DNA of 64,000 nt from Actinostola sp. cb2023 (taxonomy: Eukaryota > Cnidaria > Anthozoa > Actiniaria > Actinostolidae): positions 779,501-843,500 of the forward strand of contig JAUJYZ010001177.1 in assembly GCA_033675265.1 (NCBI GenBank), in the 5' to 3' direction. The position numbers and the translations under genes were made by a program. Each line of letters begins with the position of its first letter. The stretch's first letter is position 1. The notes beneath the pieces are model-generated. The model ran no database searches, was not told the DNA's origin, and saw only the letters and a list, made by a program, of their open reading frames with translations. Positions 45,201 to 58,700 of the stretch are shown in pieces.

Positions 45201-48200
45201 GTACTCTTCATTTGACGTTCTTCTTCGAGAAGCTTTTGGAGGTTCTCATTCTCAAGACGTAGCTTCTCAGCCTAAACAAGTAGATATCAAATAATACATT
45301 GATTGCAGGCCAGTGGAGTATTGTATATTTATTTATTTATTTTAATTATTTGGAGTTGTTTTCGTATGAGTGGGAAACCTACGGCACGGAGTTACGGTCA
45401 CGGTACAGAATCGAAGACATCTATTCAACCAATCACAGCGCGAAAAATCATTGATCAACCAATCAGAATGCTTAGACACGGCACGGTCACAGCACGGTAC
45501 CGTCACCGCACGGCAAGAACCGTACCGTAACTACTTCCCACTCTCATACGAAAACGACTCTAATAATTCAAAAAATGTCAAAAGTCAACAAAATTAAGGA
45601 GTTCCCTGCTGACAGTCTCCTTTTCTCCCGAGGAAGAGAAGAGGAAGAAAAGAAGACTGTCAGCAGGGAAATTAAGGAGAAGAAATATGTAGATAATCAA
45701 AGCCCAGATATTTTTAAAATTAACTTATCGTATTGCTAACAAGCACATCATCTAGTTATTACTCGAGATAGTTCTGCTTCTAACAGCAAATAGCTGGGTC
45801 CACGCATATGTCATTGCCGCCATATTGGTTTCCAATAGCAACTTCGAAGCATTCCTCATTAGCATCTCTTGTACATCAATTTGAGTATACGTGGCTGTAA
45901 CCCATAATATGCTTTACAAAATAGACGCCTAATATAGTTCTTTTATAAAACGACCGCTGACCAATTGGTTAGAGTTGAGCCGCCGTGCAGATGGCGTGAT
46001 TCGACCGGGATATACTACTCAGCTGAGTTCCAAAGAAACCATTAAGATATTGCTTTTGGCAAGATAGCGCAAAGCTATCTGAACGGAACATCATATAAAG
46101 TGCTAAATTGATTTCAGAATCGCTTTCTTTACTGAGCTCTTTACGATTAGCTTCAAATCGCAGCAATTACTGAAAACACTAGTACTGTACATGTAATGTC
46201 GCACAAGTCGTTCGAAAACCGTATGGCATACTGGTAAAAGCTTCCGGTGTCGCTGCATGGAGACATAGATAATGGATTTACTCACAAAATGCGACAGCTT
46301 GAACAGAATTTGCATGGGAAACAAGAGGCTACTCCCACATTTGCCTGCTAGCGATTTCCCTCAACAAGCACCGAAAAACTCTAAGGATTGAATAGAACCA
46401 TTCTTTTGAGTTCTACATCTTCTGAATGTGAATACGCTAACGATATATTGCGAAGGGCTGTCGTGAATTAGACTAGCTTAGTTTGGGCCAGCTGAAATGA
46501 AGTGTTGATTATGAAGTTAAAGATCTCTTTCAAAATGCAAAATGCAAAGGCCAACTTGAAAGCTTTGCTCCTTTGGCCTCTGCACAGTTCTATTTGTTAA
46601 TTATTTTCCTCTAGGAACCTTTCCTCAATTTCTAACTCTTCATGTATAGAGTAGCTGTAATCCCGAAACGAAAACAATGTATGAATAAATAAATAAATTG
46701 ATTTTGAAATTTGGCTGTTTTTCAATTTTTTGTGAAAAATTCCTCATCGATAAACTGGACCACAATTTTATTAAAGAAAACTGGGATCGTCTATTTTAAA
46801 GGTTCTGTTTGAATTTGTTTACATAGCAAAAGTGAGACTATAGAGTAAAATATATATATGGCACTGTTATTTACAATAAGAGAACCATTGAAAACTGAGA
46901 TTGGGATATTCAAACCAATAAAATTTGACTCCCTAAGCCGATGATCCGTGAGCAAAATTACAATAAATAGAAATACAAGAATGGGATTTATTGGATGAAA
47001 GAAAGAATTCTGAATGCGTTGATTGTGTTTTGAAGTGGTTTCAGCAAGCGATTGTGTTTGATGAATTAAGTAGCGAAAAATTTACAGATTAAATAGAGAG
47101 TTTTAAGCCATTTCATCTCGTCCTTATATTTGACATTTTTGTTTAAATAGTTCTACTATACATTCCCATATAACCAAAAGATTTCAGATGAATATTACAA
47201 TTCATTCCGAATCGTCTGTAATTCATAATATTTATTGATTCACGGCGTTATGTTGACATCAGGGTGTCTTGTGTTTATGATGAATCCTGCATGCTTACCT
47301 CTTCTCGGACTAAGTGCTTCTCTTGCTCCAAAAGGGATTCTCTCTCAGCCAGCTTGACAAGTTGGTTGCTTTGCAGTTTAAATACTTCCTTTTCATAGGA
47401 TTCTTTCCGAGTTTGGATTTCGAGCTCTGAAGAAATAAGAACAATTAAGCTTAGAATGAAAACATAGAAAATTAAATCGGAAATTACATTAATTGCCGGT
47501 GGGAGCTTTTTACAGTTAGTTGTTAGAATATAATAGTAAACTACGATAGAATTGATATCCCAAAACAACTATAATTCCATCATTAAATATTCAAACTAAA
47601 ACCCAAAAAGCGAACACAAAAGATGTCTTCCAACTACCTTCCTTCGGAACCCTTCGAGGAAGAAACCTCTCCAAAAGAAGCATTTTAGCTTTGGTAGATC
47701 AACTCGTCGTAAAAACAGTTTGTCCCTGGTTTCAGCGAGAGAGCGTTCAAACAGCCACAAGATGAGAGAATTAAGCCATCGACTATTAAAGGATCAAGAT
47801 TCCCCAATGCCAAGCAAATGGCTATGTGTCACCGGTGAAGAAACCGAGAGGCGTCGACAATTTTCCTATCCAAACAACACAAATTCTTAGAGCAAACTCG
47901 CTGACGTTTTAGTATTAAGCAATGGAGACATAATCACCATGAACGGACTGAGGTGCTAGTATTTTACCGGTAAGCGATTTTCATTGGCTGTTGTGGCTGA
48001 CATTTAAAATCTCACCGCCAAACTAGCGACTCGTATGTCGAGCTGATCGTGACATCACCATATCAACTTCGTTGATTGTTTTGACCGCTGCCACCTGCAC
48101 CTGTGCTCCTTCTTCGCACCAACCAATCAAAATCAACAATCTTATAAACTTTTCAAGAAGTAGCCAATCAGAGTCCAGCATTCACGATTGATCTATTATT

Positions 48201-51200
48201 CAGTCATGTATACATAAATCAGAGGTTCGAAGAGGTTCAAATGATAAGACGATAAAGTTCACTCTATGAATGAAACACAATTTGTATCTATTCAGTGTTG
48301 TTCACAGTGGACCCAATATTAACCAGACACTCCACACTTTCCCCCAAAAAAATATCGATTCTTTAGGTGTATGGGCACGAAAGTGAGTCAAAGCAGCTTT
48401 GCTCCGGAGGCGAAAACACTTTTTCTCTTTTTCATAAGGTGGTAAATATTTGGTCTACACTTGACCGCCACGCAATGTTCCCGCTAGCTACACAATCGCA
48501 CAGACACGTGGAAGATGTCGTGGATTCAGGGGGAAAATTCACTCTGGTCTTGAAAAATTTCACATTAAAATTATAAAGACACAAAAAACGACTAACAAAG
48601 TATTGAATTTAATTTGAGAATGTTTCCTCCTATTGTCTATTGAATTATTCCTTTGTTTTATCGTTTAATTGCTCTCTTTCCTGTCCCTAAAACCCTAAAT
48701 GGTTCAGCGTCATGTTTGTGTCAGAACTTTAAAAAGTTGTATTGTTTCACAATAGATTTAAAAAAAACATCAACAGACACATCAAATAACTGATGTTACG
48801 ACAAAACAACTCTTCTGCTCCAACTTGCAGCATATTTGATCTAAAGCACAATAATAAAAATATAAAAAGAAATAATAGATTTGAAAACTATTTGTGGAAT
48901 AAACACTGACAATTGGAGTAATGGGAATAGGAAGTATTTTAAATACTCGGTCTTTCTGGAGCTTGATGTTCAGACTTGTCATTTAAAACGTTGCTGAATT
49001 CCTGATAAAGTGTTTTCTACTGATCTCCAATCAAGCTCAGAATACTGACATCGAGTCGTTTTCGTATGAGTGGGAAAGTTATCGCACTGTGCCTTGCCGT
49101 ATTGAAAGAGTTTCATTGAATGAGATGTATCTGCACGCTTTTTGATTGGTTCAGAAAAGAAGCCATTTGAGTATCACGGTAGCGTAGGTTTCCCACTCAT
49201 ACGAAAACGACTCTAACAATTAACAACTTGATAAGGTCTTAATCTGAAGACGGTAGTAATGATTATAGTCACGATAGTTGGATAAAACGAACTTCCGTTA
49301 ATTCACTAATGAATCCGGTATTTCATCTCATGGATATATGGATGGATGCATGCATGCATGCATGCATGAATGATAGAATAAATCACGAGAGAGAGAGAGA
49401 GATAAGATGAGATGAATGGATAACATGAGATGGATGGATGGATGAATGAATGAATATGAATGATAGAATGAACCAAGAGGGAGACATGAGATGAATGGAT
49501 ACCATGAGTTAGATTGATTGATTGATGGATGGATGGATGAGTGAATGAATATGAATGATAGAATGAACCAAGAGGGAGACATGAGATGAATGGATACCAT
49601 GAGATAGATTGATGGATGGATGGATGGATGGATGGATGGATGGATGAATGAATGAATGAATGAATCAATCAATCAATCAATCAAAAATAGAATGAATCAA
49701 GAAGGTAGAGATGGAATGAATGGTTACCATGAGATAGATGGACGGATGGATGGATGGCTGAATGAATGAATCCATCCATCCATCTATCCATCCATCCATC
49801 CATCCATCCATCCATCCATCCATCCATCCATCCATCCATCCATCAAACAATGTATTAGTATGCGAACGTCGATCACAATTAACGGTTACATAATCCGAAA
49901 GAACTAACAACCATAAGAACTACACGTACATAAGCATACACCAATAGTCTGCAAGATGACTAGTACCGCTTAGCTTTATGCTATACTTGGAGAGTATTAC
50001 GACGATGCGTGGGGTTCATCAACTACCGAGTTCGCTAATGTAACAAAATAAAATCATTTCTCCCATTTAACCATCCCTTCCCAAAAACCAATTCAATACA
50101 TTATGAAATAAACATCCCGTGTTAATTTGAAACACGTTTGTCACTATTCAAATTGATAAATTATTTAGTTGGGTTAATGACTGGCGTATTAAAATCCTTG
50201 AAAACATTAGGAAGAAAATCTACAAACCGAACTGCGAAGACGTATATGTTTTTGGTAATACAGTATAAAAATATTACCCAAAATATAATATTACAGATAC
50301 ACTAGATATGCATGTACATATCATATATATATACACCGTGTATAATTATAACCCAAATTGCGATATATACAGTCTGTATAAAAAGATATTAACCCAAACT
50401 AGGATATATAATATTATAGATACACTAGATATGCATGTACACATAATGTTCACTTCTGATATAAGAAACCCTCGTCTTAACAGCAAGTGTCTTCGCCCAT
50501 ATTTTTAAAGATAAACAGAAGAAATAACTTACGAATCGCATAAAGAAACGTCTAGCCTACCTTGGGCTTCGAGTTGTCGTCTTAAATCAGCAGCAAGTTT
50601 GACAAAATCGACCTACAATATAGAGGATAGGAACAGGTTTATTCCAGTGGATTCTACTCATTGATTGAAATCAATAATAAATATAAGGTAAACAGTCATA
50701 CTGAAAGCACACCTAACGCACGCGGTACGCATCGTATTTCACTAAAGATCCATCTGGCAAATAGACAACGTGGGTGGGTCAATTTGAGGCGGCACCGCGT
50801 ACGCTTTTTCCACTGAATGAAAACCAAAAATGGAATTATTATCAGCCTATAAGAGTCGACTACCGGCGGGGGAGATGTGGGGTAGTTCGGCTCCAGGGAT
50901 GATCAGAAAGGATGTGATCTTGGGTGTCACCGGACAAATGATGCGTTCAACTCCCGAATGACCGAATGGGGTAAAAAAAGAAAGGGAGGAGGGGAGTATA
51001 CCCGGCCACCCGGCCACTTGTAAGTAGACCGCTCAAATGACCGAATGGGGTAAAAAAAAGGGAGGAGGGGAGTATACCCGGCCACTTGTAAGTAGACCGC
51101 TGGAATAACCGGAGAGTGAATGACCAATGGAAGGGGAGGAGTGGTCCTGGCTAATTGAGAATGGTGTTGAAATTCTTCCACAGTAAATTGAGTGCAAATC

Positions 51201-54200
51201 GATAAAATTAGTTCCCACAAAAACAAGGGAGTTAAAAACGTTAACTGACCTCCATGTTGATATAAGCCGTATTTTTTATCTTGAGAGCCCGCTGACCAAA
51301 TTCTAGAGTACATCGTGTTTCATTGATGTCGACTTTTGAAGGAGACACGCACATCTGCAGGGAAGAGATTTGTATGAGTTTTTATTATTGATTAGTCAGG
51401 GTACAAGCTGTTGAAGAGAAGGAAATGGGAAAAGAGGATAGGAAAGGTGGATAGGAAGAGACAAAGAGAAAGGGAGGAAGCAAGCAAGCAACGAAGGAAG
51501 GAAGGAAAGGAAGGAAGGAAAGGAAGGAAGGAAGGAAGGAAGGAAAAGACACGGGGAAGGAGGAGTACTGGGAAATGGGAGAGGTTCAGAAAAGGAAAGG
51601 AAAGGAAAGACCGGCACTGTTATAAATGAGCACAAACAACGATCACGACTGAGTACGAACGAGCGCGAATAGGCCAAGAACTGCACTTACCACGAATATT
51701 GTCTTACAATTCCCACCAAGACTGTCTTGAAGTAACCGTGTAAGCGTTGAGTTACGAAATGGAATATGTGTTCTGTTACCCTCTGATAGGGCGTGGATAG
51801 TGTTCCTACAGGGACAGGAATTCGCCACAAATGAGTAAATAAGTAATGGGAGGGGTAGGAAAAGAAGTAATTAAGAGGCTACTTCCTCCTCCCCTTCCGT
51901 CCCCTCCCCTCCCCTCCCCCCCCCTTCCCCTCCTCTCCAGTCCCCTCCCGTACGTCCCCTCCCCTCCCCTCCGCTCCCCTGGAAAGCACCCTAGAAATCT
52001 AGATAAACTTCACTGCCTTGATATCGATGGGTTAGCTTTCCGCATATTTAGCGCGTTGGGCTTCCTGTGGTAAAGCTTTCTCACCACAGGAAACCCAATA
52101 ATTATTTCTCCAAACATGCTTTCTTACCCAAGTTCCAATAATGAAAGGTTAATGTGTTGAAGTTCCGATAATCTCTCTCCGTCTACTTGCGCTCTTTTTA
52201 CTCGCTCACTGCCAGCCAAATCACAGCTGCAACAGAAGAGAAAGTTGTTCGTTCCGTAAATTTAGTTGGGAGACTGGGGACGAAATGGTAGACATAACCA
52301 AATATGGAATTTCTTTACCAAATAAGGAGTTATATAGATCTGACTTACATGTTGACTCTCCCTTTCGTCACAATATCGTCACGAATCTTTATCGATTGTA
52401 GAAAAACTTCGTCATCATCGTCCTGGAAAGAAACCCGAATTTTAGGAATTTATAGCGACTATCATAAAAAACTCACAACTTTACAAGAAATTACCTCTTC
52501 CTCTTCGAATGATTCGTTTCCATCGATTTCAAACAGACCAGGAACAGATGCCGATCGCTAGAAAGGAAAAGAATTTGACTTGAGACGCCCGGACAGACAG
52601 ACAGACAGACAGACTAACTGACAAAGGGTCTGAAAGACTCACCAGTGAATCGACGCTTTCTGCATCAGAACCAAGCATTTCACTGTCCAGATCAGAGTCA
52701 GAAGTAAAAGAAGAAGTTCTACTAAAGTCTTGAAATGACATCCTATTGTTGGGTCTAAATGATTCCGGAAGTGACGTCATGGAACCTGTCTGTCTTCCTC
52801 TGACCGGCGATGGTGTTCGTATCTCTTCCAGCGTGGGTATATTTGGGGTCGATACTGGATGAGTTATACAGGAGCGTTGGGGTACATAGGAGTCACTTAA
52901 GCGTCGTCTAGGCGTAGGAATTTTCGAACCTTCTATCACGTGATCATGGATGCCTTGAGCCCGCGGTACAGAGCTCGAGGGCATAGGTATCTTTGATGCA
53001 CCGGCAGCTGAGGAACCTAGGCTGTTATTTCGTCGAGTGGGAGTGGGTGCAATTTTCTGATGGTGTGCATTAGAAGAGCTGGTACTGGCATTTTTTGCTG
53101 GAAAAAAAGTAAATGAAATAGAATTTCCAGGGTACTGTTCAAAGCCAGTGTATCAAAGTTTAGAATACCTGTTGTGCTTTGACCATCCCGAGTAAGAGAT
53201 CTTTCTATGGTTATTTGGCAAACGGAGTGCGACCTGAGAACATATACATTAGCGTAGTAAGAGGATTTGCGCAGTTTCAAAGGGTATAGTCCCTAATCTC
53301 CCAACGTATGGCAATAGACCTCTTTAGCTTCGTATGTAAATTGCCCATTTCAGATCATGTGATGTAAACATGGTGTTCTCTGGAGAATTAGTCCTTTCAA
53401 TATGAACGAATAAATTTCAGAAATGTAAAGGAACAATTCTCCAGAGAATATCATGTTTACATCACATGATCTGAAATGGGCAATTTGCATACAAGCTATC
53501 TATTATGCATCGCTTTGCCTTGTCAATAGAACATAGCAGTGGATTAATACCGCGCGGTCAAAACGGCGAGAACCGTTCCAGTTGCGTATATACGTACGTA
53601 CGTAAGACACATGCGCAGCATTTTGCTAACAGCCTAGCGTTAAATGCATGCATACTCTATTAGTGCGGAAAGTATTTTCATCATCTTGTCGTGTTATTTG
53701 GTCGTTTCGTCGAAACCTTCACGACTGTGAAGAAATAATACAACGACCTTGGGCAAAACCAGTCATTTTATGACTCACAAAAATAACTGTTTTATTTCTT
53801 GGTGAGAGCCACGAACATGTGTCACGTGTGTACTAGTGTTTACAAAAACATCCTTCAACGTAACCTTGGTAACCAAGGGCTAAAGCGGAAGTCACAAAAC
53901 TAGTCTCCAGTTTCCTACTCGTTCCTGTCAGCCAAGGATGTGCTAATAAAGCCAGCTTGGTTTATCAAACTAGTGTTTCAAAGCTTTATCAAGTTATTAT
54001 TGGTTAGATTAGTTATACCCAGGTATTAGCACATGCAAACTGCCAAGTTTAGAAGATTTATCAGTCACAGGCTTCCTCGGTCAATTCATGGGAAGTGGGG
54101 ATCTGGGTAATAGTTTTAATCATGATTATAGCAGATTAAAGCCAGCAGCCAGAGAAAGCAGGAGAGGTACAGTAGAGTGAATGGCATGCAGGGGCTGCCT

Positions 54201-55492
54201 ATCACCTTACCTTCCTCGGTACGGGGCCAGGTGTCCGGTAGCATCACTATCGTCAAAGATTAGAAATTCAAAGGTTATAACACACACATTTACATACATC
54301 AGTTTATAAGAAACCCTCAAATAAGGTATCAAGTATTTTAGCAAAAAAACAAGGGGGCCATATTTGAAGACCATTATCCTTTACGCGAATAGCGAGAGGG
54401 AGCCATACTCTTTTCAATCCAGTTTCATCGTGTTGAAGGTCTGATTTTTATGGCATATGGAAACAAAGTTTTTAGTAGTTTAGATGAACTTTGTTTTGTT
54501 GTTGTTTCTAAACAAAATTCGAGCAAAGCATGATGGGAGCTGGTACACGGCCGCCATTTTGTCTGATAAGTTACTGCCATTATAGTAGTTCATTCTATGA
54601 AAGGAACATACCTTATTACAGAGGGTTTCAAGTTATTACGAGTTTATCCTTTTACCCACTGAAAGTTACACGTTTAAAGCATTTAGGTACGATAAGTTGA
54701 TTATTTGAGTTTACATTGGATTAAGGCGGTATTATACATTGATTTAATTATTAATTGATACACACACTTGTTATAATTACACACGAAACGAAGGAAATAT
54801 CGCTACGTATTGCACCCATCTCTGTAACAAGTTTTAACGCCGATGTAGACTAGTCCTGGTTTCTTCTTTGCGGGCTCAAGGATGCCAGGCCAGCGGTAAC
54901 CTAAGTAGTATCCGTAGACGTATCCGGACGACATATCGCGTTTTTCAAACCGATATGGCCTGCTGAGTGTCACAACCATCGGAGTTAAGGTGGGAGGCAG
55001 ATAATGGAAATGATTACTGAATCCGCCACTCAGCCCTTCCCCTTGCGGCGAAAATCTTTATCCCGTCGGGGGAGGGGTGTGGGCGGTAGTACACATGCTA
55101 ATCAGTATATTACTTAGTGTATTAAAAGCTCATGCAACAGTAGCTGAAGGATTGATTACAAAGTGAATCGACCGGTCTTTAATGTATTTAATAGTCGGAC
55201 CTTCCCGACCAACCACCTCTCGTGGGCGACCACTAGCTTTGTGTTTTCCCGTATCCTTTAATGATTTCTCAGCACTATAATCGTTACCTCACTTAAACGA
55301 CCAACTTGCCATGCTCGAGGATCCAGCGGTTTTTGTCTGCGCTGGATCCTCGAGCATGCCAACTTGCCTGACAACAAAGATGGTCGTTTACGAGATGTTC
55401 GACCATACTGTTACTATCACGATTCGCGATTGTCACCTTGGTATTCAGCAAGGCTATTTGACATTTTAATAAAAAACATGTGTTCTGTGGTT

Positions 55493-55587
<95 letters not shown>

Positions 55588-55682
55588 CAATAATTGGATG
55601 TTCAATAACAATTAACTAATGATATTAGAATACAAACAATAAATATGAATAATATAATATAAGCAATAATAATAATAATAAC

Positions 55683-55717
<35 letters not shown>

Positions 55718-58700
55718 TAATAATAATTATAATAAGTTTTACGATGACCTCGTATTATATCTTTTTTTTCTATTCTTATATCAAGACATTTACCAATATA
55801 TTTAGATTTATTTAGTAGCTACTTTACTTTATTATATTGTAATATATGATTGATTTTATTATTAAAAATTATTATTATTAAAAATAAAAAATAAAAATAA
55901 TAATAATAATAATATAATAAGTAATGGTAATAGAACTGAGTGGAGTGCAATTTGGTCTGAAATCATACGAGTGATTACAAAATTGCACGACCGCGTAGCG
56001 GGAGTGCAATTTGTTATCACGAGTATGATTTCAGACCAAAATTGCACGACACGAAGTTCAATTACCTATTAATCATATTCATTTTGAAATCTTTTCAAAT
56101 ACACTCGTTATATTTAGGTGGTAAGTTGCAATAATAAGAATAATTTTGATGCCTAAAATACAACTCTTTCATTCTAAATTACAAATTACTTTTTATGAAG
56201 AATCGTTTGAATTTAATAAAATTAGAGTTTCTGTGCGAAAATTAAAAAAAAAAAAATTGGTGCAATTAATGATCCAAAATAGTGCAATTAATGATTTAAT
56301 CGCACCATTTTTAGCCAATCAGATTGCAGGATTTACTAGTGATTTCAAAATGAATATGATTATAATAATAATAATAATCATAATCATAATAAAAATCATA
56401 ATAATAATAATAAATTTATTTCCTAAAACGCATATTAGTCTAAAATACATAAAATATATAAGAAAACTAACCTGCTTGAGAGTCTGTTCATCTTTGTCTC
56501 GGCAAAAATGAGTCTCTTTTTGCCTGATCTTATCATAGACATGACCTCCTCTGCACCCCTCACCACGTATTCAGTCAAGTTCTCGACGTAAATTCCTACA
56601 ACAGCAAAGATCTGGGCTTAACACAAATACAGTCCAAAATGTATTAAGCGGCCAGCCTCGGGACTTTGATAACTGGCCGCTTAATAGAGGTAGCAAATGC
56701 AGAATTTCAGTATGGGTGAAACTCAATTCGGGACTTTGAAAACTGGCCGCTTAATAAAGGGTGGCCGCTTAATAGAGGTCGGACTGTATTGAAGTGAAAC
56801 CTTCAAACGTCATGTTTGGTTGGAAAATAGTCGAACGCCAATCAAACAACATGGGCGTGTTTAACAAGCAATCCTATTAAAGCTAGTTCGATTGACGGAT
56901 GTCAGGGTTGACGTTTCTCTGGAAGCCATGGTTGTAATAGAGTCGTTTTCGTATGAGTGGGAAACCTACGGTACCGTGACACTCAAATGGCTTCCTTGCT
57001 GAACCAATCAAAAAGCGTGCAGATGCATCTCATCCAATCAAACTCTTTCAATACGGTGCGGTGACGGTGCGGTAACCTTCCCACTCACACGAAAACGACT
57101 CTAATCGGCAGAATCAGAAGCGACGCATCAACGTTAATGGTTATATAATTATTGAATACGACCAGGTAAGTAGTATAACATGGAACTGGTTGGTTACTCA
57201 GCGCTTTTGTTCTGTATGAGCCCCGCGCAACTTGATGCGCAACAATGGATTGTTTTTGTTTGTTTGCTTGTTTGTTTGTTTGTTTGTTGTAAAATCTAGA
57301 ATATCCTTCATGCGACAGTGTAGACGCAATAGCGACATTCAGCAAAGACTTTTACGTTACCAGTAGCGCACACATCACCTTAAACCTAAACAGCCATAGA
57401 CGGAGTCGTTTTCGTACGAGTGGGAAGTAGTTACGGTACGATTCGTGCGTGACCGTGCTATGTCCAAGCATTCTCATTGGTTGAACAATGATTTTGCGCG
57501 CTGTGATTGTTGAATAGATGTATTCGATTCCGTACCGTGACCGTAACTCCGTGCCATAGGTTTCCCACTCATAGAAAATGATGCTATCGTTACACGTGTT
57601 GTTCAGCTAGGAATGCATAAACCCACCAAGTCACGTCCTAAGCTTTTGAGGTACTAAAGTCCTTAATAGATAAATGTTACCTTTCTTTGGATCTTCTCTC
57701 AAAATCATTTCAAGTTTGTGGTTTGGATTAAGCAAATCGAAGATCTTTTCCTGGTAGATTTGTAAATAGGACATGTAGACCTGCCACGCAACAAAAATAA
57801 CCACAAACTATGTCAATTGACACGAACAGTATTGATATCTACTTCAAACACGCTGTTGCGTACATTGGTCGCAGCATAGTTAGTAGAGGGGAATGGTTGG
57901 GAAGCCTTTTGATATCTTCTTCTAGTCCTAACATGTCGCTGTCCTGACCGTGCACAATGTTTTGGACACATTCAAAAAGAGCTAGACACGGACCCAATGT
58001 GGAATATGGATTACCTATTTTCTGCTAATATATTGCATTTTGAATGGAATATATCGCAGTACAGCCAAAAGAAACGTTTTGGTTCAGTACTCAACCAAAG
58101 CGATTGAAAACGATGGAGGGGCAAAAGATCCAGCAGAAACGGTTGAAAAAAAAGAGCACACGTACGAAGTTTTGCGTCAACCAGTCCCCTCTAAAACTAT
58201 GGTCGCATTAAAAACTGAGGCATCGGCATGTATGTAGCCCTACTTCTGCAATATTGCATGGATAACATTTATCTGTACAGTAACATTCGATTTGACTGTT
58301 CCAAGAAAATTTCTAAAGAGCCACTGTACGAAGTTTTCGTCAAAACTAGGCTACAAAACTGAGGCATGCATGTACCTAGTATAATATAAACATTTATCAA
58401 TAACATTCGATTTGTCTGTTCTCAAGATTTCTAAAGACGCCACTGTACTACTGATGAAATGGCGAGCAGTACCTCGGTTTATATAATACAACGTTCGTTG
58501 GGTGTAGTCTAATTGTGAAATTTGCTCCCGAATGCAAATAACGGTACTAACGCGCGCGCAAAACAAATGCGCACATGCAAGGGTGTTGTTGTGATGGATG
58601 AATGGATGGAGAGAGGGATGGATGGATGGGGATGGATGGATAGATGATGGATGGGCTGATGGATGGATAGATGATGGATGGATGGATGGATGGATGGATG

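Noticed and set aside
45961..46012. tRNA gene
   Set aside because: A and B boxes are recognisable but no cloverleaf or anticodon stem forms, so it is listed only as a possible SINE head.
49677..49910. Frame reading MDGWMDGW next to the strand switch
   Set aside because: Simple repeat translation where the GATG array changes to CATC.
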